Part shown: in pieces, positions 22,701 through 35,000 of the stretch
How the letters are laid out: each line of letters begins with the position of its first letter
Position numbering within the stretch: position 1 is the first letter of the stretch
Assembly: GCA_030272155.1 (NCBI GenBank)
Contig: CP126191.1
Coordinates: 1 to 64,000 of the forward strand
Direction: 5' to 3'
Length of the DNA stretch: 64,000 nt
Source: Tetradesmus obliquus
Lineage: Eukaryota; Chlorophyta; Chlorophyceae; Sphaeropleales; Scenedesmaceae
The notes under the pieces: generated by a model
What the model was told of the DNA's origin: nothing
The model's database searches: none
The model's input: the letters and a program-made list of their open reading frames with translations, nothing else
Translations under genes and position numbers: made by a program

Positions 22701-23539
22701 GCACGTTGGCTGAATCACCACACCCTCCCAAGCATGCACAAGTGCCACTTGCCTGTACAATGGCCCATCATGTTGCAAGGGAATTGTCACACTTGCTATG
22801 TTTGATCATGATGCCAGCACCAGTAGCTTGCTGGCAGCGCGCGAGTCGCATATGTGCCTGTGTGCACCATTTTCTGCAGGCGTGGACTCGCTGCGTGGCA
22901 CGCTGCCATGGATCGCCCCCGAGGTCATCCAGCACCCTGAGAGCGTGACTGAGGCGGTGAGAGCGTCCGCAGGGCTGTAGCTTTAGTGCAGCTGCATTTC
23001 ATGCTATGCATCAGCGTCAGTCACATTGCACAGCTTTACAATGCACAAGAGAGCAGCAGTTTTGGCCACTGTGATCAGCAGCTGTAAACCGCACGACGAA
23101 CACCTGCACAGGGTGAAGGCTAGGATGTCGCAGCTTTTAGGCCGCATTGTGTAGGCTTCTCTTCAAGTAGCATTTGCATGAGTCTGCGGTTGGGCGAAAG
23201 CTGACAAGGCCACTGCTGCTCATGCTGCTGCTCGTGCAGGCTGACATCTACAGCCTGGGCATCATCGCGTGGCAGCTGTGGACCTTCCAGGAGCCATTTG
23301 AGGACGTGCCCTTCCACACGCTGCTGCACCAGCTGTCCACGCAGGGCGCGCTGCGTCTGGCACTGCCCGGCAGCGCGGCGTGGGGCGAGGAGGAGCCGGC
23401 GCCACCCGAGCCCGCGCCCGGCTACTCGCAGCTGATGCAGCGCTGCTGGTCGGTGGACCCTGCAGACAGGCCCAGCAGCAGGCAGCTGGTGGGTGAGCTG
23501 CAGGAGATGCTGGTGGCGCTGAAGAGGAATAAGGGCTGA
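19368..23539 (+). CDS. PB1-domain Raf-like (TKL, plant B-type MAPKKK) protein kinase, 10 exons
   Basis: Exons 19368-19436, 19530-20060, 20330-20395, 20645-21295, 21498-21541, 21761-22205, 22371-22445, 22599-22668, 22880-22956 and 23240-23539 join in phase to 775 codons. After a Gln/His-rich leader, residues ~138-253 form a PB1 domain (KVRAVVAVGGTF, then TTDEDLQDM and WDEWDDF). The kinase domain runs from ~455 to the end. It shows the glycine loop ASGAFGDV, VAVK with Lys477, alpha-C Glu506, HFDLKTANLL with Asp616, DFG at 637-639 and a GTLPWIAPE activation-loop end. HFD in place of HRD, plus an N-terminal PB1, is the signature of plant B-type Raf-like kinases, some of which activate SnRK2 in osmotic stress. 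A low-complexity insert of about 40 residues lies between the N-lobe strands (LELPSRPVQRSVSASAAAF). All catalytic residues are present, so an active kinase is expected; substrate unknown. Confidence 0.94.
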
Positions 23540-25067
23540 GGCCAGGGCTGCAGGCGGCAAGAATAACACCTTCATGCCTCTGGCAGCTGCAGTGCATGCT
23601 GCTGCAGCAGATTTATATTGTTCCAGTGGCGGGCTTCAGCTAGCAATGCTGTGCTGCACAAGCTGTGGTTTTTCCAGGTGATCAGTCCTTGCAAGCAACA
23701 AATGTGATCATGGAAGGGATGGGCGCGCTCCACTTCAAGCGTTCAGATGCACGGTTTTCAGTTCATGCTGCGCACGGCGGGAATGATGATTGCCGTTGGT
23801 GTATGGGAGTTGGAATGGGAGGGTGATCCTTCTGTCATGTAGTTAGTGTCCATCCGTCATCAGCACGGCGTTTGCCAGCTAAGCTCTTGCTCCATCGCAC
23901 CGCAAGGTCGCCTTTCTCGGTTGCTGCATCACCAGCCGCTACTGTCAGCACAATGCGGGCCGACAGTTGGGCTTACCATACTTCTCATGTCCACACATCC
24001 ACGTATGCCAGCAGCTCGCACCTATATTGGGTGTGTGGCCCTGTTGCTTTGGTGCCACGGTTATGATGTTTCTGACTATTGCAAGTTGCCTGCAAGGTCA
24101 TGCTTGTACTGCATCACATCCTATGCATGACGTACTGCATAGCCAACCCTCTAGAGTGATATGCAGCACTCCCAACCAGGGGCGTGCCAAGCATGCCCAG
24201 TTCTGGCACTGACTTCAGATATTGCTGACGACTGTTGTTTGAGGTTGCATCGCCACTCAGATGGGCGGCGATTGCGTAGCACTGCTGTGCTATAACTGCT
24301 GCAGTTTCAGATACTGAGGTCGGATTGCCTGGTATGTCATCGTCATATGTCAACATGATGACAGCCGCATGCCCGGCTGGTCAAACAGCCAACAGATGGC
24401 ACAATTGATTAGTGCTGGAGGGCTGTGCTGCTTTTGTCATGCTGGTTCAGCTTGCAATAATGCCGCATATAATGTATGCATTGGATGTCGATCAAGCCTT
24501 GTTGCCAAGCTATGTGTCTGTTTGTGTTTGTTCTAGTTGCCACTGGGGCGCATCAAATGGGCAGCCACTGCTTCCAAAGTGGGCTGAGCCCAAATGTAGA
24601 GCTGCGCATCCTGCAGTTTTGTGTGTTATTTGTGTGTGACGCGCTGCTTGTGAACGTTGCGGATGAGCTGAATCAGGGTAACGCTTTCAGTGTCCACCTG
24701 GTTGGTAGTTTTCAGTGGGCATGCCACACCGTAACCTTCTGTGCACTGTCTCATGCACTGCATCTGCACGAGTGTGTAGGACGCTGTAACTTGGTAAAGA
24801 TTGAAGCCGAGATCTTTTTCCCAAACCTGCAAGTCTGTACTGCGCAGTCACTGAAGCACCCGTGTCAGTGTCCACCAAAACTTACACAGCACAGTGTGGC
24901 GCCCAAGCACAGCATCAGCAACGTGACTTGTAGGCCTTCAGTTGGCAGAGAAAGTGCATTGTCGTGCTACGATATACGGTACTACCGTAATATAGTATAT
25001 TACGACCAAGAACTTTTGCAACAGAAGTCATGCTTCACGTGCGCTGTGTGCTCAAACAACTCAAAGC
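23540..25067. other. Convergent spacer between the kinase and gene A copy 1
   Basis: The interval holds the 3' UTRs of two convergent genes. A 231-codon plus frame (24476-25171) has no domain, is Cys/His-rich in a random way and overlaps the gene A terminal exon, so it was not called. The AT-rich palindromes at 24975-25004 are described separately. Otherwise I see nothing. Confidence 0.55.
24975..25004. repeat. Two overlapping AT-rich perfect palindromes
   Basis: 24975-24989 reads TACGGTA-C-TACCGTA, and 24986-25004 reads CGTAATATA-G-TATATTACG. Each is a perfect inverted repeat around a single central base. They lie 64 bp beyond the gene A stop codon and about 110 bp left of the duplication breakpoint. 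They could form hairpins at the transcript end or cruciforms in DNA. Confidence 0.9.
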
Positions 25068-28000
25068 CTACGACATTTGAGGGCTGGTGCAGGACCTGTT
25101 GGTGCTGCTGCCTGACAGGTTGCCTGATGCGCCACGATTCATGGCGGGCTGCAGAGGGGAGCCTGGCCTAGCCAGCAGCGCAGCAGCACCTTGCAAGCGA
25201 GTAGCTGCCGACACTGGCCTGGCTTCTACATTGCTGCCAGATGCCACAACACCACTGCCATTCCTGCTGGTAGCTGCGGAGCTGAGCTCATCACTGGAGT
25301 CCGCGCCCGTCAAGCACGCTGCTGATGAGGGGCTGATGCCGGAGGGGCTGAACAAGCTCCCCCCAGCAGCAGCCTCACAATCAATGTTGGTGGCAACGCC
25401 ATCTTCTAGCCGAGTGACACTGGTGACAGTCTCACTGCCCGCAGGTGCGCAACCATCACTGGCAGGCGATGGCTGCGCACTGCTGCCACCAGCGCCTGAC
25501 AACAGCAGCGCACTCAAGCCAGTGCCAACTGCAGGTGCGAGTGGCGCAACAGGCTGGAACTTGCCATGGTGGCTGTAGAAGCCCAGGATGCGCCTGTAAA
25601 GCTGCCACACCTCCCCAGCTGCCGCGCAGCCCTCCAGGCTGTCGTCCAGGCGCTTCACCAGGCCCTGCAGCGCTGACACCTCAGGCGCCACAGCAGGCAG
25701 CCGCTTGGGCAGCGTGCGCAGCAGCTCCTGCAGGGCAGGCTTCACCGCCCGCCACGACTCCTCCAGGAGCCTGCGCAATGCAGCAAGCAGAGCACGCAAG
25801 GTCAGGCAGATGCTGAATATGAACACTCAAGAGCAGTGTACGACGAGATAAGGAGGCATCCATGCTAAATGTGAGCAGGCTGCAGGCCTTGCACACCGCC
25901 GCATTGTAAATTGTGACTAAGTGACTAATCAATAAAGCAAACATCCATGCCGATGCAACGCCTTACCTGTACTCGCTAAAGGGCGGGCGGTGTGTGATGG
26001 CTGGCTGACGACGCAGGTGCGCCCCACAGCCCACCAGGCCGGCATCAAGCAGCGCAGCAGCGCAGCCAGCAGCGCTGGCAGATGCCTCGCCAGGCCCACT
26101 GGCACGCAGCGCTGCTGAAAATAGTGCCATATGCTGCTGGGATGACATTGCTACAGCAGCGCCAGGGCATACCTGTACGAGCAAGCAGCAATGCCACGGG
26201 CAATAAGGGAGGGTGCAACCACATGCAAGCACCGCAGCGGCAATGGAGGGTGATATTGTTGCCAAGAAGTAACCGCCCTTGCAGCTGTGCCACACATGGG
26301 CTGCGTCTGTTTGCAGGGACCAGCACAGCAACATGCTTCACCTGTCAGGAGCATAAAGGTTTTGCACAACGAATACCTCAGGATGCAAGGTTGCTCCTGC
26401 CTGCAAGCCCACTTGCCTGCTTCAGCAATGCCGCAAAGTCGTCCTGCAGCGCCATGCCCCGTCCCTTGCTGTCGACCATGCGCACCAGCACCTCCAGCTG
26501 CTGCTGGTCGGCAGTGCGCTGGGCCAGCCATGCAGCCAGCAGCAGCTCCAGCGCATCATCAACCTCAAGGGTGTTGTCACTGCTGCCGCCTGCAGCGCTG
26601 ACTAGCGCATCAGGCAGTGCTGCAAGCTCCGGGCAGGCAGGCGCCAGCGTGGGCTGCAGCACCTCTGCTGCCAGCTGCAATGCTGTGCATGCCATCACCT
26701 GGCTGCTGCCCTCTGTGGCCTCGCCCGTCAGGGGCCCACACGAGCAGTGCAGGTGCGCCATGAAGTGCAGCAGCGCACCGACACCTGGCAGACGCCACAC
26801 CCCAGAAACATGCAAGGTTATGGCTGCTTGTGCTTTGTGTTTTACCAGCACAGAAGTGTGTCGCATCAGATTTCCGACCTGCAATGCGCATAAACTGTGC
26901 AGCGCTGCAAGTACAAGTGCCGGTGACAAGCCTCACAACACGCTAACAACCTATGCCTCACCTGCTGGTGGCACCACAGGCTCAAGCAGCCCCAGGCACC
27001 TGCCAAACAGCCTGGCACGTTTGCTGCGTGGCGCTGCCTTGCGCAAGCTGACTACCAGTGCGGTGCAATGTGCTTCAGCGGCTAGTTGGCCACCCAATCT
27101 GCACAGCAAGCAATGGCAGCAGCACCCATTGGGGCATCAAACAGCAGGCATTTGCAAACATACGCAACACCTGGTCAGACCTGCTCTTACATGAATGTGG
27201 TTAAACCCAAGCATAGCAACCACATACGTTGAGTTGCCTAGCAGGCTTGCAACTGCAAGTGCTTCACAGTAGTAACATTGCCTGCATGCAGCAGTTGGCC
27301 ACACCTTGCCATGAAGAAGTCGTACACGCAGCCCTCCAGGTCAGGCCTGCTGCGGCTGCTCCACCAGGCTGACACCAGCGCAGCACCCTTGGATGCAGCG
27401 CCACCACCACCAGCATCACCAGAGGTGTCAGCAGCACCACTGCTGCCAATGCCAGCGTCTGCAGGTGCCGCGCCAGTGCCAGATGCCCGCACGCCTGTGC
27501 CTGATGCTCGACCACCAGCGCCCGCTGCACTGCAGCCAGCAGCATCTGCCTGTGCATCTGCCTGTGCATCGGCAGTGATCTTGTGCAGCAGCAGCTCACC
27601 GACCATGACAGCCAGGCTGTCAGGAGTGAAGCTCAAGCCGGCTAGGCCCACAGGAAGAGACAGCACAGTAGCAGCCAGTCGCTGGGGCCCTGCAAACCAC
27701 AGCAGCACAACAACAAACGTCACCCCTGGTCAGTAGACAGAGTGCTTGAAAACGCTTGACAGCTGGAAAGCAGATGAGCCTGTACACGCTAGATGGAAAT
27801 GTGATGCTTTTGCTGTGCTGGTGAATCGTTGAGGTATCCAGGCGATGCAGCTCACCGCTGTTGGCTGTGCCAGCAGCTGCCTGCCTGTTTGCTTCCGCCA
27901 CCACATCTTGCATGGCCTGCCTGGCTGCTGCCCAGGGCCCCACTTCCTGGTGCGGGTGCAGCCAGCGCTTGCCAGCACTGCCAAAGCCACCTCCAGCGCC

Positions 28001-29025
28001 GGCATCACTCAATGACATGCTGCCTCTGGTTCTGCTGCCACTGCTGCTGCCATTGCTGCTGCCATGTCGGCTCGAACGGGACTTGCTGCCTGTGCTGCTT
28101 TTATCTACTGCTGGCTCAGCATCACTGCCAGGCATGCAGGCAGCACGTGCACCCTGCCGCAGCGCCCAAGCTTCAGCGGCCATGAGCCCCAGGCTAGCCT
28201 GCAGCTGAGCAATGCGGCAGCGCAGCGCAACGGCTGCCGCCTCTGCTGCCTTGGCTGCCTGTGCTGCACGTGCTCGCTCTGCCAGCTGCCGCTGCTCTGC
28301 CAGCTGCTTGTCTGCCTGGTGCTTGGCCTCAATGCCCTTCAGGGCAGTGCTGACCGCCTGCAGGCGTAAGCATGGCACGGCAGATCATTTCAAGCACCAG
28401 CAGCACGTATGTGTCACAGGAGTGTGACTGTACAGGTGCTTGCAGGAGGCTGTCCCACATGTTGCCAACAACACTTGTTCTGCGTCACCAGCCAGTGTAC
28501 CAACAACGCGCCGCCCACCTGCTTTGCCGCCTCCAGCTCTGCCTCCAGGCCTGCGATGCGCTCCTCGCTGCCGCTGGCATTGAGCTTGATGCGCTCACGC
28601 TCAGACTTGAGGTTAGACACCTCCACCTAGCAGGGGTACAGGAAAAACGGGTGGTTTGATCAGGAACAGGTGGCAAGCGTGGCGACTGAACTAGTTTGGC
28701 GCTGCAGTGTGCACAGCAAGAGGCAGCCACATCATGCGGAGCTTGTAAAGGCCATCACCACCAACAACAGACAGCATCCACGCGTCATGCATCACATGCA
28801 GCAGCATGTCAGGGGTGTGCTGCAAGGACATCTAAACATAGCCAACCAGGTGTTCACAGCGACCAGGCGGCAGTAAGCCACCTGATGCTGGCAGCCGCCA
28901 CTGGCAGCCCCCGCCCACCTGCAAGAAGCTGATGACGGTGTTTGCCCGCTGCAGCTTCTCCTCCCCCAGCGCCTTGTCAGCCTGCAGCTCACTGATGCGT
29001 GACGTGAACTTGTCAATGCCGCTCT

Positions 29026-29075
<50 letters not shown>

Positions 29076-32000
29076 AAAGCAGCAGCAGATGAAGGAAAGG
29101 AATTGAGGTGTGTCTGTAGATCTGAAGAGACTGTGCTGATGCTTACACAGCACAGCACATTGTGCTTACGTCCCAAACCTATCACCACCGACGGCATCAG
29201 TGCAATTCACTGCTGTTGGGCACACCTGCCACCTGCGACTTACTGAACCCTACCTGCAACGCTGTCATACGCTGCGCTAGTGCTGCTTTGTCTGCCTGTG
29301 CAGCCTCAAAGGCAGCCAGCTGCTGACTGAGCTGCGCCTGCAAGGCAACCTCGGATGCCTCTGCTGCCGCGAGCTGGCCCAGAGCCGCAGCGTGGATGAG
29401 CTCTGATGCCTGGATCAGCGCAGACAGCAGGCAGCAACAGCAACAGCCATTGCGTGACTTGTCTGCAACTCCGCTGCCACTTCAGGGTGAGTAGCAGCCA
29501 GCGGCTCCAGTCGCCATCTCAGGTACTATAAGTAATCCAAGATGAGTGCAATTTCGAAACACATAGCAAGCAGCTACTGCTGCTAAAGGAAAGTAGGCAG
29601 CCAAAGCAGAAGCGCATTTACAATTCAATTAATGTGCGGTACTAACGGTTTGTGTGCAACCAGCTTCATTCTCCTGATGCTGCACACCCTCACCTGCAGT
29701 GCTTGTTGCTCCAGTGCCCATTGACGCTGCTGCAGCCGTTGCTGGTGCGCATCTCGCATGGCAGCTTCGGCAGTGCGCAGCCTGGCAGCCGCCTCACCAC
29801 GCTGAGCCTCCGCCTGCTCACGTTGATGGCGCAGCTGCTGTAGCTGGCTGACTTTGACTGCTGTTTGCCCGTGCACTGCTGCAACCTGCTCACTGGTGAT
29901 GTCTGGCGCAGCCAACTTCAGCTGCAGCAGCAGACAACAAGAGGCAGACACGAGAGCAGGAGTGAGTCGTGTACAACGCATCATCAGCAGGCAGCGGGGT
30001 ACGGCACTTTCTGCGAGATGGCGAACAACGCCGCACACAGGTGTGAATGATGTCTGCATCTGTTGCCTCCACAGCAGTGCGCAGCAAAGATGTACAGCAG
30101 ACTGATGCTGACAGATGCAGAACCTGCTGTTCAGCTGCATGCTGGTGCTGCTATGCGCACCAGGAGCTGCTGCTTCTCCACCTCCGCCTCTTCGATCTGC
30201 TCGTCCAGCTTCAAGCAATCCTGGCCCATGCGCCCGACATCTGACGCGGCTGACTCATGCGCCTTGCGCGCAGCAGGCAGGTCGACAACAGACACAGCGG
30301 GCTGGGCAGCGCCACCTACAGCAGCAGATGGATAGGTGCACACAGGATTGTGATAGCAGGCCTCAAAACGTACGCATGTTTAGAGCACTGTAGTAGTGTA
30401 CAAAGCACACCGGCAAACTGCATTAGAGTTGGTTCCATGAACAACACTAGACGGCTCCACGTTTAGCATGGCATTGGATCCACATGCCAGTTGTATGGTT
30501 CGGACTTGTCACACCACAGCAGACTGTATGCCTGTTTGCAGGCACTGCCAGTCTCAAATCTCTTGAGACAGAGCGCGGCGCTTCTGCTGATGAAGCTGCT
30601 GCAAGACAGCAATGCCGCCGTTGTGGGCACAGACACATCAGCTCACCTTTGCTGAGCAGGGCTGCGGCTGGTAGCCTGACGCCGCCGCCAGTGCCGGCCC
30701 CTGCCCCCAGCAGCCGCAGCTCTGTCTCCAGCCGCTTCAGGCGGCCCTCCAGGCCCTCCAGCTCCTTCTGCTTGGCCAGCAGCTGCTTGTGCAGCGACTC
30801 GACCTCGCTCGTAGCAGCGACATAGGCAGCCTTCCAGCGACGCTTCTTCGTGCGCTGCAGTGGCGCGGGTGAAGGTGTGCATGCACAGCAATGACGCATG
30901 TGACACAATTGCAATTGCAAATGGTAAAGAAGCAGCGGCTGCACAGTTCAAGGCGCGGCGGGAATCTTAAACTACATAGGGCGACACATGTGTTGTGCAA
31001 GTAGCAACACATGGTGTGCATGGTGCACATTATTCGGGCTGCCAGCCCTTCAAGCAGCTCACCTTGCGCTCCATCACCGCTAATGTGCCTGCCACCCTGT
31101 CCCGCTCTGCAGCCAGGTCGGCTGAGGTCAGCTCCAGCTTGCGGTCACTGGCAGCCAACTCGCCGGTCAAACGCTGCTGCTCAAGCTCCAGCCGCGCCTG
31201 GGAGCAGCAGCAGCAGCAACAACAACAGAGCAGCACGTACGCAGCTATGTGTTCACAGCATTGATGTGACAGATGTAGGGGCGCTTAGCCTAGCTAACTG
31301 GTGACACATAACCCATAACCTCAATGACGATGTGCGCCGTGCTTAAGCAGCTGTGCATTTAGGGCAGCGCGTCGGTGAGGGGCCCCAACTTGATGATGTG
31401 CAGCATTGCCGGATGTACCTGCTTTGCCTCTGCTCTGTCTGCCTGGTCCTTCTTCTCCCTTGTGAGCCGCTCTACATCAGCAGTCAGCGACTTGGCCAGC
31501 AGCCGCGCCTCACCCAGCAGCCGCTCAGACACCTGGGGGCAGCAACACACGGTGATGACGCATACAGATGAGCGGGCGGCAGGAGGGAACAGTGCGTCAT
31601 ACCCGCAGCTCCCACGCTGCATAGTGGCAACTGTCAGCACTCCAAGCAGGAGAGCCCAGCACAGGCTGAGCATGTTGAGGATCAACAACGAATGTGTCTG
31701 CAGGCTGAGCTGCACTGCACAGCTTGGGGAGGGTCGGGCATGCCAGCAGCTGTGTGAAACCATCGGGTCACCCGCTGCTGTACCCACCTTGGCTGCCTCC
31801 TGCAGCTCCTTCACCTCACGCTGCTTCTTCTCCAGCTGGCCCTGGCAGAGCTCCAGCTTGGTGAGTGCCTTGTGCAAGCGAGTGGTGACGTCACTCAGCT
31901 GCTCCGACTGGCCCTGCAGCACATTAGATAGACACAAGGCAGCTGCGAGTAAGGTTTGCAGTTGACTCGCAACAGTTGAGTAGCTGTGTTGACCATGTGT

Positions 32001-35000
32001 CCACCATCAATAAAGTATCTTCTGTCACCAAACTACCTGCAAGCAGACTGCACGACACAGAAGCAGCAGCAGCTATTGCTGCAGCCACCACTGCAAGCCT
32101 CCGCACCTGGCTCTGCGCCAGCAGCTCGTCGTTCTTTGTCTCTGCCAGTGCCAGGCGGCTGCCCAAGCTCATGGCCTGGCGCTGCGTGTCCGCAAGGGAG
32201 GCCTCCAGCAGCGCCAGCTCGCTTGTCATCCTGGCAATGCGCCCTGACTGCTCTTGGACCTGAGGAAAGCGGCGACAGAACAATCGACAGGCGTTGATGG
32301 TGTGCGCTGCAGCAGTAGCGCTGCCGGCCATTGCAGCGTAGGGAGTTCTGGGTGCCATGCACTTATGGCTGCACGCACCAAGCTATATTATTCCATCAAC
32401 GTTGGATTGCTTGACCATGTCACAAGTGTTTCAGCTGGCACCAAGCTTGTGAATGTCGCTGCTGCAGCTGATTGAGATCCCACTCTGCTACTTTGAGAAT
32501 ATGATCTGCGCTTTGCACATGCCGCACCGTTGCGTCCAGGTCATGCAGGCGCGCGTCCTTGCCCTCCAGGCTGCTGCCCAGATGGATGCCCTTGGAGCGC
32601 TCAGCAGCCAGCAGCCGCAGCAGCAGCTGGCGTGCAGACTGTTGAGCCCGCAAGCTGAGCATGGCAACTGCAAAGCCCTTGCTGACCTGCAAAAGGCGGC
32701 AGGCACCATGACAGCAGCGTCACAACAGCAGGGCTGCGGTGACATCATGAAGCCTAATCGTATCAATAGAGTGTTGGCATCATAGCAGGTGCACCCCGCA
32801 AGACAACAAGCCCAGGCACGTTCATGGCATGCGCACCTCAGCCATCAGGCGGTGCTTGCGCTGCAGGTTGCTTGCGGCAGCTGCCAGCCGTTGCTCTAGT
32901 TTGCCATTTGCTTGTTGCTTCTCAGCCACGTCCAGTTGCAGCTGCTCCACCTGCTCCTCCAGCTGGCCACACCTGCAGCCCAGCCAACAAAGCAGCGTCA
33001 GCGTTGCAATGCTGGTTTGCCTTGCATCATGCATGTGATGGCAGCGCTTACCTCTGCTCCAGCGACTCTGCCTTGGTGCGAGTGTTAGCTAGCTGCCCCT
33101 CGGCATCCCCGAGCTCCAGTAGGTGCTTGGCAACGGCCTCATGCGCAGCCAACAGGCGACGCTCGAGGTCAGCAGCACTGGCCTGCAAGGGCACGCGTAC
33201 ATGCATAACTCTGTAAAAATAGGTGAGGGCGGGCTGTTTGCTGGCGCTATGCACTCTGAGCATCTCATCTTGCAGCACAGCTTTGCTGGAAATTGCTGTG
33301 GCAGCCCGGCAAACACAGCACTCCAACCTCAAGCCTTCTGGGCATTACTACCACTGCCCGTGCTGCCGCTGCTGCTGCTCGCCACCTGCTCTGCGCGCAC
33401 CTGGCTCGACTCCAGCTGCCCCTGCACCCGCGCCTGCGCGCGCTGCACCTCAGCCAGCTGCTGGCCGGTCTGGTGCGTGGCCTCGCGCGCCTCACGCAGC
33501 TCATCTCCCATGCGGTAGTTGTCGGTCAGAGCAGCTGTGCGTGCATCAAGCGCCAAGCGCCACTGTGCATGCATCACCTGCATTTGCTGGCTCAGGCGCT
33601 CAGCCAGTGGCTGCAGGTCCTCTGCATGATCCACAACTACTTCTGCCCCGATAGCGGCTGCTGCTGGCAGTGGTGATGAAGAGTCTTCGCTGTTCTGCCC
33701 TGCTCGGCTGCAGCTGTTGCTGTTCTCTGCGGCGGTTTGCTGCAAGGGCTGCCCTGGCGGCTGCTGTTGCTGCTCCAGCTCATTCATCTGCTGCACAAGC
33801 TCGGTGTCTAGTTGCAGCGCTTTGTCAACATGTTGAAACACATCACGCACCTGCATTGCATTGTGAGTATCACATGTTGAGAACATGCTGCTGTGGGCTT
33901 TCAAATGGCACCAAACATGCCGGTTACAGCCGCCACTATAGCCACGTAAAAACGCATTACTGGCAGTGCCAGGCAGTGCAGGTTCTCCAGATGTTGCAGA
34001 GCCTCACCGCTTTACACTGCCCCAGCAGCGTGCCGTAATGGTCATTCAGCTCCTGATGTTGCTGCTGCAGCCGTTCATGCACACCAGCAAGCTCCTGCAG
34101 CTGCTGTTGTGCATCCTGCAGCTGCAGCTGCATGGCTGACTTTGCGTCCAGAGCATCAACGTACTGCTTCACGGCATGCTGGTGCGCGCTCTGCTCCAGT
34201 GCAAGGGCAGCTTGCAGCTCCTCCACCTGCCGCAGAAGGGCAGCGTCGGCAACAGTGCCCGGTGCAACACATGGCAGCTCAAACTGAATATGGGCCAGGC
34301 AGAGGGGGCAGCATGCTGTCAAGCACTACTCCAATGGGTCCATGATGTGGTGGCCATGCAATGCATTGGTGCGGCCACACAACACTTAATTGTTTGGGGC
34401 CGCCAGGCGCACCTGAGCCTTGAGCCCCCTGCTCAGTGTTGACGCCTCCGCCTCTGAAGCTGACAGCCAGCCCAAGTCCTTCACCATGCTGGCATTGTCA
34501 CGCCTCGCCTGCAGGCACGTGGACAGGCAACCGATTTTTTCAGTGGCAGAAGCCAAATGGAGGTCAGGGCTGCAGCGGCCTTGTACCTCTGCACGACTGC
34601 TAGTTCTGCTGATGCTTCCGTCCCTGCTGCAGTCCACATTGCTGCCATGCTTGCCGGCGGACGTTCTGTGCACTGATGTGCCAGTCACCAGCAGACATGC
34701 AGTGCTTGCAGATAGCGCACCTCTGCAAGTTCCTGCTTGCTGCAAAGTAGCTCAGCCATGGCAGTCCCGGCAGCATTTACAAGAGACAGGTAATCGCTCT
34801 TGAATGTCGACTGCAGGTAGCAGCAGCAACAGCAGCACCCAGCAGCAGTGACAAACAGAGATGAGAACGACAAGCAGAAGATTGTGTGGTCATACCCAAC
34901 AGCAAACATGCAGTCATTGTATGAGGTTCGTTCAACCGCCCTCTGCTTGGCGTTGCTCAGTGGGCGTATTTGCTGTAGCTCACATGCCTGTGCTGTGTCT

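Noticed and set aside
24476-25171. 231-codon plus-strand frame between the kinase and gene A
   Set aside because: Random-looking composition, overlaps the verified last exon of gene A on the other strand, no domain.
26082-27194. 370-codon plus-strand frame (and its copy at 43319-44431)
   Set aside because: Antisense to verified gene A exons and introns; duplication of the region explains why it occurs twice.
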